35,692 nt of DNA from Marine Group II euryarchaeote MED-G33 (GTDB lineage Archaea; Thermoplasmatota; Poseidoniia; Poseidoniales; Thalassarchaeaceae): contig NTJU01000004.1 of NCBI GenBank assembly GCA_002457195.1, positions 1-35,692 on the forward strand. The letters are read 5' to 3'. The notes under the pieces are model-generated. The model ran no database searches, was not told the origin of the DNA, and saw only the letters and a list, made by a program, of their open reading frames with translations. The first letter of the stretch is position 1. Each line of letters begins with the position of its first letter. A program made the position numbers and the translations under genes. This document shows, one piece after another, positions 7,441 to 16,379 of this stretch.

Positions 7441-10137
7441 TTACTCATCCTGATTCCGCATGGATTGAATTGCCATAAGGCTCAGTAAGATGATGATGAT
7501 GGCAGCAAGGATTCCAACATCAATCAATCCAGATTCCGATTCAGCATTCTGTTCAGCTCCATCGTTTCCAGCATTGACTTGATCTGTCGCGGTCAACGTA
7601 ATGGATTCACCATTCCAATCAACTCCCGTGTAGGTCATGTTCTGATTGTCGAACGTATGCAATTCCAAAGTTTGAACCACACCTGATGCATCATTCACAT
7701 ATTGATTGGTTGTAGTATCAATCGTGAATCGCTGTTCGTCTGCTCCATTCGTGATGATGATTTGATTAGCAGTTGCTTTGATTGACGAGTTTTGTCCTGC
7801 AATCGTGTAATCCCCAGGTGTCACTTTGAGATTCGTTGTAGGCTCAGGCTCAGGTGAGGGTTCAGGTTCCTCAGGGCAAGAGCAATCCACTGGGTCTCGG
7901 CTTGAACCATCCCAGCACAAATCCTGAGTACAGACTACTGGTTCAGGCGTGTAGTCTGAATCCTCAATGTATGGGCGATTGGATTCGTCATCGTATGTCA
8001 CGTCATAGTAATCGTAGAGCTTGGACATGTCCACATGGAAGTTGGCATGGGTAGAACGATTGATGACATCGAAGTAACGGTCGTCATTCATTGTGAATAC
8101 TGGATCCAGTGTGAGGTTCTTCAGATGAGACACACCATCATTGTAATCGCCATCGTACTTTTCATCAAGATAATCTTGAACTTCTTGGTCTGTATTCAAA
8201 TCTGAGACGAGCCCCCAATTTTCACGGATGTCGCTAACCTCGTTACGCATGGCCATGGCCAATCCGGATTCAATACTCTCCCAAGTTTGAGAGCCATCCT
8301 CTACGGAGATTGATGTGACATCGATGGCCTTGGAAAATCCACTACCATTGATGTATTCCCAATCATCGCCTTGAAGTTCGTTCATCAAATCGACATCCCC
8401 GAAGACGGCTTTGCCCTGAACGATGGTCAATCGAACATCACGATCGATGGCTTCGATCAGGTTGCGGTATGGGTTCTCATGGAAAGTGTCTAGAACCACC
8501 AAATCAGCATACATACCGACTTGGATTTGTCCGACGAATTCTTGCCAATTGCTAATCTCTGCAGCATTGCTAGTGACCATCTGAGCCAACTCATAGTCAC
8601 TGAAATGTCCACCCAAAATATCGCTATTCCACAAATCTGCAGTCTTCAATTCATGCAGATTGGATTTGGAACCACTGGGACCCCAATCCGGTGCGAGAGA
8701 AATGGTGACACCTGCATTGTCGGCAGCCACAACATCAGTGGTATCGCCATACAGCAAGAGATTGGAGATCGGAGACCAAACCAAACCGGCACCTTTCTCA
8801 GCCATCTTTTCGAATTGGCTTGAATCGAGGGCAGTACCATGAATCACGACCGTTTCATCCATGATGAGGCCTTTTTCATAGAGTGAATCAAATTCTGCTT
8901 TGCTAGATGAATCCACACCTTCTGCGAGATGAACAAACCAAGCATTCAGTGAACCTGATTGGTTTTGTGAAATCAAATGGCTTCCTGTATAATCGTCATC
9001 TGCAGCACCACAAACAGCGCAAGTACTCATACCATCTTGACCGAAGTTGTATAACTCGACATTCCGGGAAAGCATGCTATCCCATGCATCGGTTCCACTG
9101 CTGGGAGAACCTTGCACAGCAGTGACGCCACCGGCCACCGCTTGAACTTCTGCAAACTTCATCTGTTGTGTCGACATGTCCCATTGGCTACTCGATTGAA
9201 TATGGGTCTTCATCCAAGTGATACTGGGGCCGTAATCCCAATTGTTACCCCATTGATATCGATTGGTGTAGCCACCTTCTTCGGAACGCTGTGATTCTGA
9301 AAGATGAACTTCGAAATCCCACAATGGAATGTGGTTGTAGTGCATGTGATTGTGTAAGTCAATGAGACCTGGATAGATGGTACCATCCGTTTCGATGACC
9401 TTGATTCCATCGTGTGCTGTTGGGATGTTTGATCCCGACCAAACAGAAGCAATCTTACCCGATTGGATGAGGACTCCACCATCAAAGACTGCACCTTCAC
9501 CCGTCATTGTCACAATGCGGCCTGTCAAGATGTACTCGGTCGATTGTGGACTATCGGAAACCGTGTAGCAGTTCCCGCCTACACTTGGCCCGGTCCAATT
9601 TGCAGGTTCATCCGCACCCGGAGAGGGACCGTCATAATCCTTCCAGTAAGAACCGTCTTCGAGAATTGTGTAAGGGGTATCCCAGTACGAATCCTCACCA
9701 GGATAAGTCATTGTGTGGATGAGGTTTCCTTGATCGTCCTGAAGGTTGACGGTGTCGCCATCCCAGTAGTCCAATTCGATTTCGGTGTAATCACGGAAGA
9801 ATGCAAGTCGTGCACCCGGAGCCAATTCGGTATTCCACCCAATCGAACATGCAGGACTGCCGCCACCAATGACATCGTCCAAGACCCAATCCGAAATATT
9901 CACAGTTTCATCTGTTGGATTCCAGAGTTCAATGAATTGGTCGGATGAGGAACCAATGTAACCATCCCCATTCCAATCCGTACCGTTGTAATTGGCACTA
10001 CTGGCACTGACCAAGACCTCGCTAATCACCACATGATCGTGCCATGAGCCGGATTCATCTGCAGTGGCTGGCATCAAAGGAGCCATGCTCAGCAAGAAAA
10101 GTGAACAGAGTAGGACTGGAAGTCGACTAGAGCGCAT
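7441..10137 (-). CDS. Secreted amidohydrolase with N-terminal lamin-tail domain and C-terminal TM anchor
   Basis: Signal peptide MRSSRLPVLLCSLFLLSMAPLMPATA; LTD-like HVVISEVLVSASS...DQFIELWNPTDETVNISDWVLDD; amidohydrolase IYPGLIDLHNHMHYN, VIHGTAL, SLAPDWGPSG, YADLVVLD; C-terminal VGILAAIIIILLSLMAI. Confidence 0.85.
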   Translation of the reverse strand: MRSSRLPVLLCSLFLLSMAPLMPATADESGSWHDHVVISEVLVSASSANYNGTDWNGDGYIGSSSDQFIELWNPTDETVNISDWVLDDVIGGGSPACSIGWNTELAPGARLAFFRDYTEIELDYWDGDTVNLQDDQGNLIHTMTYPGEDSYWDTPYTILEDGSYWKDYDGPSPGADEPANWTGPSVGGNCYTVSDSPQSTEYILTGRIVTMTGEGAVFDGGVLIQSGKIASVWSGSNIPTAHDGIKVIETDGTIYPGLIDLHNHMHYNHIPLWDFEVHLSESQRSEEGGYTNRYQWGNNWDYGPSITWMKTHIQSSSQWDMSTQQMKFAEVQAVAGGVTAVQGSPSSGTDAWDSMLSRNVELYNFGQDGMSTCAVCGAADDDYTGSHLISQNQSGSLNAWFVHLAEGVDSSSKAEFDSLYEKGLIMDETVVIHGTALDSSQFEKMAEKGAGLVWSPISNLLLYGDTTDVVAADNAGVTISLAPDWGPSGSKSNLHELKTADLWNSDILGGHFSDYELAQMVTSNAAEISNWQEFVGQIQVGMYADLVVLDTFHENPYRNLIEAIDRDVRLTIVQGKAVFGDVDLMNELQGDDWEYINGSGFSKAIDVTSISVEDGSQTWESIESGLAMAMRNEVSDIRENWGLVSDLNTDQEVQDYLDEKYDGDYNDGVSHLKNLTLDPVFTMNDDRYFDVINRSTHANFHVDMSKLYDYYDVTYDDESNRPYIEDSDYTPEPVVCTQDLCWDGSSRDPVDCSCPEEPEPSPEPEPTTNLKVTPGDYTIAGQNSSIKATANQIIITNGADEQRFTIDTTTNQYVNDASGVVQTLELHTFDNQNMTYTGVDWNGESITLTATDQVNAGNDGAEQNAESESGLIDVGILAAIIIILLSLMAIQSMRNQDE

Positions 10138-10197
10138 GGATTCAGCGAGACAAACCAGCCACATAAGACAAACCCATTGGCGCGAAGGGGACAAATA

Positions 10198-10215
10198 CAC
10201 GCGTGCGCACGCGTG
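10198..10215. repeat. 18-bp perfect palindrome CACGCGTGCGCACGCGTG in a divergent intergenic region
   Basis: Read directly; fully alternating purine/pyrimidine, ending 3 nt before the ATG at 10219. Confidence 0.9.
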
Positions 10216-10218
10216 GGC

Positions 10219-11643
10219 ATGAAGCGTCCGGGTCGCACGGCCATCATCGCACTCATCGTCATCAGCCAGATGCTGGCAGGGTGTTTGGGTGGAGATGAGA
10301 AGACGACCGAGGTCGTTCAGGCACCTATTTTCGATTCATACTCGTTGATTGACTCTGCGCTGCACGATGATGCACGCAACTTCACGACCACTGACCTTGG
10401 GATCAATTTGACCACTGGATTGGATTGGGCTGTCTTTGGAAACGAGGAGGGGGGCAACTGTTGTGAGCACTATCTCGCAACCACAAAAGAGGGTTGGATT
10501 CTCAACTTTGGAGGTGAATACCCCACTTGGAGTACCGACCGTGGACACACGTGGGAAGAGTATGTCCCAAGCGTGTTCTCCCAGATTGGTTGCTTAGAAC
10601 CCAAACCCAACGCACCAGGACAAGAAGGGTTGGGTGAAGGGAGTATTGTGCAGGCTACCAATGGCGATTTGATTTCCATGGGTTGGTTCCCATACCCAAG
10701 TGTAAGCGGTGGCGACCAATTCTATGCTTTCCTCTACGATGCTGAAGCCGAAGAGTGGCAATGGTGTTTCAATCGAACCCCTGAACCGTTCTACGATCGC
10801 TCTTGGCAGGTTGAAGTCATTGGACCCATCAATGGTGGTCTCTATGGTAGCGGTGAATATGCAAGTCTTGTGATTTCGAACTTCTGGCATCAAGTCCAGA
10901 ACGTTGGTGGTCAAATCTCAACGGATGGGCTGAACTACGATTACTTTGGATTCCCAGACCGGGACAGCAATCCTGACGTGATGGAAGTTGACCTCAACTT
11001 CGTCGATGCCGACCTCGGTGTAGAGTGGGACTTTACCAAACCACACAAGGAGATGCGTTCCTTCCCAGTGCCATCCGGTGGCCTGTATTTCCCCAACTAT
11101 TTCGTCAATGGCGATGATGCCTATGTCGATACCAGTCTGAACTGGTGGAAGGCGACAACAGTGGGTGGAAACAGTTTGCCATCCGAATACTGTGCATTTG
11201 ATTCCAGTGGATTGCTCCACTGTATACAAGCGGTTGGAACCACCCTACAACACATGGTTAGCTGGGATGGTGGTGAGAACTTCACCACACAGAACTACAC
11301 TCATGAAACCGCCTCGGAGATTGAAGAGTGGGAGTGGCACAGCCAAGGTGAGAACGATTTGTTCGTCTTGGCCGTTCGCTACCAAGAGAACGGTGGACCT
11401 GACAAAGATGTGGCCTACCACGCGCGTGATTACAGTGAATCATTGGAACCTGACCAAATGACTTGGATCGGTTTGGGAGACATTGACAGCACCAGTGGTG
11501 CGGGTCAAGACATTCGATTCGACTTTGCCAGCATGGGCATTCTCCCTGATGGTGGCGCCGTGATTGCATACCACGACAACTCAGACCCAGACCCTCTCTT
11601 CGGGGTCGAATTGACCTTGCCAATGTATGGTCCTCAGGCATAA
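10219..11643 (+). CDS. Lipoprotein with sialidase/BNR-like repeats
   Basis: ATG at 10219; MKRPGRTAIIALIVISQMLAGCLGG lipobox; WSTDRGHTWEEY and VSWDGGENFTTQ resemble BNR Asp-box repeats. Confidence 0.75.
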   Translation: MKRPGRTAIIALIVISQMLAGCLGGDEKTTEVVQAPIFDSYSLIDSALHDDARNFTTTDLGINLTTGLDWAVFGNEEGGNCCEHYLATTKEGWILNFGGEYPTWSTDRGHTWEEYVPSVFSQIGCLEPKPNAPGQEGLGEGSIVQATNGDLISMGWFPYPSVSGGDQFYAFLYDAEAEEWQWCFNRTPEPFYDRSWQVEVIGPINGGLYGSGEYASLVISNFWHQVQNVGGQISTDGLNYDYFGFPDRDSNPDVMEVDLNFVDADLGVEWDFTKPHKEMRSFPVPSGGLYFPNYFVNGDDAYVDTSLNWWKATTVGGNSLPSEYCAFDSSGLLHCIQAVGTTLQHMVSWDGGENFTTQNYTHETASEIEEWEWHSQGENDLFVLAVRYQENGGPDKDVAYHARDYSESLEPDQMTWIGLGDIDSTSGAGQDIRFDFASMGILPDGGAVIAYHDNSDPDPLFGVELTLPMYGPQA

Positions 11644-11814
11644 TATCGTAACAAAATCCGTGGCTTTAAGAGGGGCGGGCCCCGGAAATCCGGTTTTGGA
11701 AAATCGGTTTACCGAACAACATTGGCACTGATAATCTTGTCAAATTGGCGTACATTGATAGGCTCTCCAGACACCGCACTAAGTCCCTGCGCGAGCAGAA
11801 CGGGAGGTCATGGC

Positions 11815-12210
11815 ATGGACGAAGAAGAATTTGAAGACAAGCAAGAGAACGGAAACAGCACACTGAGAGATATCTACGAAGAATTCGTTGGAATGGATTC
11901 TGAAGTCACAAAGCCGAAGAAGAAGGTTTCAAAGAAATTGAAACGACTTTCCGATAAGGTTCTCCGCCAAATCGATCGGATGCTCGGCATGAGGAAAGCC
12001 CTCTTCTTCGACAATGGTTTCCCATACAATCGACGCTTCCATCGAGAAGAGTTCTGGCAATATGCCAAGGACAATTTCAGCGACAGTGAATTGGAGCGTG
12101 GCGACAATTACAACGAGGTTTTGGATTACCTGGTAGAGGAAGGGTACCTAAAGTTCAACGAGCGTGGTTCGGATTCGATGTTCGATGTCTTTCAGGCAGT
12201 CCTCGTTTGA
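11815..12210 (+). CDS. Hypothetical protein, possible winged-helix-like C-terminus
   Basis: MDEEEFEDKQENGN...VSKKLKRLSDKVLRQIDRMLG...NEVLDYLVEEGYLKFNERGSDSMFDVFQAVLV; acidic N-terminus; ATG at 11815 preferred. Confidence 0.7.
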   Translation: MDEEEFEDKQENGNSTLRDIYEEFVGMDSEVTKPKKKVSKKLKRLSDKVLRQIDRMLGMRKALFFDNGFPYNRRFHREEFWQYAKDNFSDSELERGDNYNEVLDYLVEEGYLKFNERGSDSMFDVFQAVLV

Positions 12211-12269
12211 GGGAGGTAATTCGGCGATTTCATACGTGGTAATGGGATGCCGAACTTGGAGGACGTCTA

Positions 12270-13112
12270 ATGGTCACGAAGGAACGTAGGCCGTGGAAAC
12301 CCCGTACGACGGCCAAATCCATGTACGGTTCAGGTGGCGCCGCTGACCCATTTCCATTGAGCCGCTCAAAGTTGGATCAATTCCACAAGTGTCCACGCTG
12401 CTTTTGGGTCGACCGAGTCGCAGGTATGCCCCATCCAGGTATGCCTGGCTTCGCACTCAACAGCCAAGTCGATGCGTTGCTCAAGAAGGAGTTTGATGCA
12501 CATCGCACAGCAGGCACCCCTCATCCGTACATGGTCGAGTATGGATTGGGTCATTTGGTCCCGCTCAATCATGACATGATGGACGACTGGAGGAACAACT
12601 TCAAGGGTGTTAGAACAGGTAAACATGGTCTCGAATTATTCGGTTCTGTGGACGATATTTGGTGTGACCCAAAAGAAGGTGGCGAATGGTTCGTCGTTGA
12701 TTACAAAGCAACTTCAAGTGCAGCTGATATGACTGTAGAACTGTTCTTTGAAGACATCTACAAAGGCAGCTATGTTCGCCAATTGGCCATCTACCAATGG
12801 ATCCTTCGTGAAATGGGTGCACCGGTTTCGAGTAAGGGCTACTTTGTCTACGAGAATGGCAACAAGGCTGTCGACTCGCTGATGGATGGGGGGCCGCCAG
12901 AAGCTCCGCGTGGCATCCCACTGAAACCTGTTCGAGTCATTGAGATTGACACCGCAGACCCCGATTGTGTTGTCGAAGGTGTCCGTATCGACATGGATTG
13001 GGTGGAAAACTTGGTGGCTGGAGCCAAGGCTTGTCTTGAGTTGGCTGCGCCGCCAGATGCCGGTGAGCACTGTGAGCACTGTCCATACGTTGCATCTGTA
13101 TCACAACTTTAG
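12270..13112 (+). CDS. PD-(D/E)XK superfamily nuclease (RecB/Cas4-like fold) with four Cys possibly binding Fe-S or Zn
   Basis: LSRSKLDQFHKCPRCFWVDRVAG, GSVDDIW...EWFVVDYKATSS, QLAIYQWIL, C-terminal HCEHCPYVAS. Confidence 0.82.
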   Translation: MVTKERRPWKPRTTAKSMYGSGGAADPFPLSRSKLDQFHKCPRCFWVDRVAGMPHPGMPGFALNSQVDALLKKEFDAHRTAGTPHPYMVEYGLGHLVPLNHDMMDDWRNNFKGVRTGKHGLELFGSVDDIWCDPKEGGEWFVVDYKATSSAADMTVELFFEDIYKGSYVRQLAIYQWILREMGAPVSSKGYFVYENGNKAVDSLMDGGPPEAPRGIPLKPVRVIEIDTADPDCVVEGVRIDMDWVENLVAGAKACLELAAPPDAGEHCEHCPYVASVSQL

Positions 13113-13399
13113 ATGCCTTTCCAATCAAGCAAACCCGCAAGCATCGGCCAGTGATACTTGAAATCAGCTTCGCTCATCCAATAGATGTCATCCTGCCAGC
13201 CATTTTGCAATCTGTGATGTCTCCAAGCGATGTAATCCTCATGCGTTTTCTCAGGGAAGAAAATGACAAACAGATGGCTAGAGACATACATCGGATCATA
13301 CTTCTCAATACCCATCGACCTCAACTTTGAGGGCCACTGGTTCTGACCGTGCTCTTCATTGAACTTGAGATAAGCATCCAGATACTTGCTGTCACTCAT
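13109..13399 (-). CDS. Uncharacterised 96-aa aromatic-rich protein
   Basis: Overlaps the upstream gene's stop by 4 nt (13396-13399), supporting translational coupling. Confidence 0.65.
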   Translation of the reverse strand: MSDSKYLDAYLKFNEEHGQNQWPSKLRSMGIEKYDPMYVSSHLFVIFFPEKTHEDYIAWRHHRLQNGWQDDIYWMSEADFKYHWPMLAGLLDWKGI

Positions 13400-14733
13400 C
13401 TGTAGTCCACCTCATCCAAGTGGAAGATGATTAATTCCTCAACATGTCCATCGTAGTCGATGAGTGCGGCTTCCAACTCATCCAAAGTCGCTAGACCATG
13501 CGAGATGGTTGCAAGCACATTGCTTTTGGAAAGTCTCAACAATTCTCTGGTCAAGTTCGGCGTGGCATCAGGGCCAGACCAAATCAGATTGGCAACCGGT
13601 CTTTTCCAATTGAAGAACGGTTGAAGATTGACGGCATTCTTAGTCAAAAAGATGTTCTCTTCGAGACACACTACTCTGAGATTTCTTCTCACACAGAGAC
13701 TCGCATTCTTGAGTGACAACCAATCGAGATGCTCTAGGATGTCGCCATGAACCAGCCTCACTTTCGTGTTGCCCATTTGCATGATTCTCTCGTTTCTCTC
13801 AACAGACCTCAACTTGTCTGGGTGGTCGATAAGCCATTGTAACCATTCGTCATACTGCTCGCTCTTCCACGAACTCTCTAGAGGCTCTGGATAGTTCGGC
13901 CTCTCAAACAGATTCGGATGGTCATAGTGATTGAACAACCTCTCACAGTATTCCTCATGCGTGGGGTGCTCAGGCCACCTTTCAGGCAGGGTTCCTTTGA
14001 GCTCCTCCAAATCCTCAGGGGCCAACCTCCTCTCTTTCATTAGGGTCACCAGGAAATCATCGGGATTTCCGAGAGAGTTGCTGTTGGACACCCTGAAGAC
14101 TTCAGCTTCAATCTCATTCTTGCCCCCGTTCAGTTCAACGTCCAGGATGAGCCACTCACCTTTGCCGACATGTTCCAACGTGATCCCAGGCGAGACCTCA
14201 AATTCGCCTTCGGGGAATTGCAACCATTGGTCGTAATCCTCATGCACGTTTTTTCTGTCGATGATGAGCACACCGCCATCCCTGACCTTCTCCACCATTT
14301 TGGGGGCGGCTGCCATGAACGTCGGCTTCCAATCTGGTTCACCATTATGGGTCAGGAAGATATCGATGAAATCGACATACATGATGTCAATTAAGGGGAA
14401 ATCCTCCATTCCCTTGTTGGCTTCCAACCCCCTGTGCACCAGCAAGTTCTGGAATGTTAGGTCGGGATTCCTGTAGGCCTGCCCGACCCCTTGTGGGTTC
14501 TGGAGTCTTGCGAAATACTCCATTCCATTGTTGCTGTGCTGCGCCCACCATCCATCAGGATACGCGGGTCCGAGGTCATCACAAACGAGCACGAACGGCT
14601 CGCCGTGATCGACCATCACGTTCCACGATGCGAGGTAGTTACCGTGGGCACCTGGGTGTGACACGATGAGAGGCCTGTCGTCGGCTTTTGGCAACGGTAC
14701 GTTGCAAAACACCTGATTGTTCTTCCACAGCAT
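13396..14733 (-). CDS. Uncharacterised protein, possible Rossmann/methyltransferase-like N-terminal part
   Basis: Long ORF; ATG at 14733 overlaps the upstream TGA (TGATG); PLIDIMYVDFIDIFLTHNG...KMVEKVRDGGVLIIDRKN resembles motif IV/V of SAM methyltransferases. Confidence 0.75.
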   Translation of the reverse strand: MLWKNNQVFCNVPLPKADDRPLIVSHPGAHGNYLASWNVMVDHGEPFVLVCDDLGPAYPDGWWAQHSNNGMEYFARLQNPQGVGQAYRNPDLTFQNLLVHRGLEANKGMEDFPLIDIMYVDFIDIFLTHNGEPDWKPTFMAAAPKMVEKVRDGGVLIIDRKNVHEDYDQWLQFPEGEFEVSPGITLEHVGKGEWLILDVELNGGKNEIEAEVFRVSNSNSLGNPDDFLVTLMKERRLAPEDLEELKGTLPERWPEHPTHEEYCERLFNHYDHPNLFERPNYPEPLESSWKSEQYDEWLQWLIDHPDKLRSVERNERIMQMGNTKVRLVHGDILEHLDWLSLKNASLCVRRNLRVVCLEENIFLTKNAVNLQPFFNWKRPVANLIWSGPDATPNLTRELLRLSKSNVLATISHGLATLDELEAALIDYDGHVEELIIFHLDEVDYR

Positions 14734-15278
14734 CACACACACCTCTTATGACCCTCAGGGACCACTCTGAAGATTCTCTTCGTCTGTCTTGCGAGCCTGT
14801 GATAATCGCTCGCCTTGCCTTGTGCATACCTATCTCCCTTGGCGGTGTCGATGATGACATCCTTGTGCATCGTTACGATGTGTGCTGTGCACAATTTGCC
14901 ATTATCATCGGGCTCATATGGGGGGTCATGGGAATAGAAGCACAGCAAGAACAAGTCATCGTGTCCGATGATCTCATCAATATAGTACTCAAGCCTCCTC
15001 AAATCGTTGTTACAGTACGCCAATTGCATCCCGTAGGGTGCCAGCGCTTTGGACCATGAGTGGGGGGATTGCGAATTGATGATGGGCATGAAATCCTCAG
15101 GCCCGACATCCGCTCCTGTCGCCCTTGCAAGCATCGCCAATGTTGTTGGCACACAGGTTGGACCAGTCTGCCTGATGTGCTGCAACTTAAGGTTCTCAAA
15201 GAACGGCCCTTCGGGCTCATCCTCGTCTGCAGCATCCCACAAAGGCGCGCTCGCGTTCGGCTTCCAAAGAAGACTCAT
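14733..15278 (-). CDS. Putative papain-like (C39-type) cysteine peptidase
   Basis: RQTGPTCVPTTLAMLARATGADVGPEDF (Gln plus catalytic Cys region) and TAHIVTMHKDVIIDTAKGD (His/Asp region). Confidence 0.7.
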   Translation of the reverse strand: MSLLWKPNASAPLWDAADEDEPEGPFFENLKLQHIRQTGPTCVPTTLAMLARATGADVGPEDFMPIINSQSPHSWSKALAPYGMQLAYCNNDLRRLEYYIDEIIGHDDLFLLCFYSHDPPYEPDDNGKLCTAHIVTMHKDVIIDTAKGDRYAQGKASDYHRLARQTKRIFRVVPEGHKRCV

Positions 15279-15481
15279 TCCCAGTCCTCCTCGAAGTCAT
15301 CTGGCCATGAACTCGGGTCACTACTAATGTTGAGGCCTTGACTCTCAACATGTTTGTTGAAATCTTTTAATCTCACTCTATCAAATTCGGTGCTGACCTC
15401 TACATTTGCCGTTCTTGCTTCAATCATCTTCGTAATTGCAATTATCATTTTCACTATTTCTTTTCCTATCATATATCTCAA
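15275..15481 (-). CDS. Uncharacterised 68-aa protein
   Basis: Overlaps the next gene by 4 nt and starts 1 nt after the preceding ORF. Confidence 0.55.
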   Translation of the reverse strand: MRYMIGKEIVKMIIAITKMIEARTANVEVSTEFDRVRLKDFNKHVESQGLNISSDPSSWPDDFEEDWE

Positions 15482-15482
15482 C

Positions 15483-16247
15483 TCACTGGTATTCCCAATC
15501 TTGGTCGGGGATTCCCCCCGGCCAGTTTTCTTCCATCCATTGCGCTCTTTCTAGGGCATCAACGTCTCTTTGACAGGCATATGCCCAAATCTCTGTATCG
15601 TCAATACACAAGCAAAGTAGGGAATATAGCGCGGATGGAAATGTATCATCCTCTGATTTTGAGAGGCACATCCAAGACTCTGTGAAGTAGGTCTGTGTAC
15701 CCCCTAATTCAGGGACGTGATCTGGACAGACCCAAAGAGCACCCAAACTGTGTTCTATGCAACTCGGTGAATTGTAAGGGATTGACCTCTGGATGAATCT
15801 CGAACCATATTTATCCTGAATTTCTTGAACATAACCCAACAACTCACCGGGTCCAATCCAAACCTCAGATTCAAACGAGATATCAAATGAAAATTCGGCA
15901 CCATGCTGGCCTTGAACTTCAATCGTATATTCGTCGACTTTGATGAATTCATTGTCGTGAATGAATTGCATCACTGACAGCCAGTGGGCCCTCAATGCTT
16001 TGGTTTCATCCGAATCATCATCGTTTTCAAAGTGAATTTCTGGATTCATCGCAGTTAAGCAAAGCTCCCACTCTGGCCACGTATCCCAAGGTATACCTTG
16101 TTGGATGTTGGCTTGATTGTAGGCCACAAAGATGGTCATCACATTCTCAATCTGCGAGAAGTTCGCATGGTTGTGGTCAATCATTTCCTCGGGGGGGGTG
16201 TATCCCGTGCTATTTTGGTCACTTTCATTCATTTTCTTCATCTCCAT
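15483..16247 (-). CDS. Uncharacterised acidic 254-aa protein
   Basis: Full ORF; start ambiguous among several nearby ATGs (MEMKKMNESDQ). Confidence 0.7.
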   Translation of the reverse strand: MEMKKMNESDQNSTGYTPPEEMIDHNHANFSQIENVMTIFVAYNQANIQQGIPWDTWPEWELCLTAMNPEIHFENDDDSDETKALRAHWLSVMQFIHDNEFIKVDEYTIEVQGQHGAEFSFDISFESEVWIGPGELLGYVQEIQDKYGSRFIQRSIPYNSPSCIEHSLGALWVCPDHVPELGGTQTYFTESWMCLSKSEDDTFPSALYSLLCLCIDDTEIWAYACQRDVDALERAQWMEENWPGGIPDQDWEYQ

Positions 16248-16283
16248 ATTTTTGTATTTTCATTTTCATTTTGTTTTTTGAAT

Positions 16284-16359
16284 TGGCGGGCATGCTGGGA
16301 TTTGAACCCAGGTCAGGAGTATCGCAGACTCCTGTGATATCCACTACATTCACATGCCC
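16284..16359 (-). tRNA. tRNA-Arg (anticodon GCG), with encoded CCA
   Basis: GGGCATG...GGAGT CTGCGAT ACTCC...CTGGG TTCAAAT CCCAG CATGCCC G CCA; 7-bp acceptor, anticodon and T arms pair; D arm non-standard. Confidence 0.87.
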
Positions 16360-16379
16360 TTGTAGCAGACTCAAACCGG

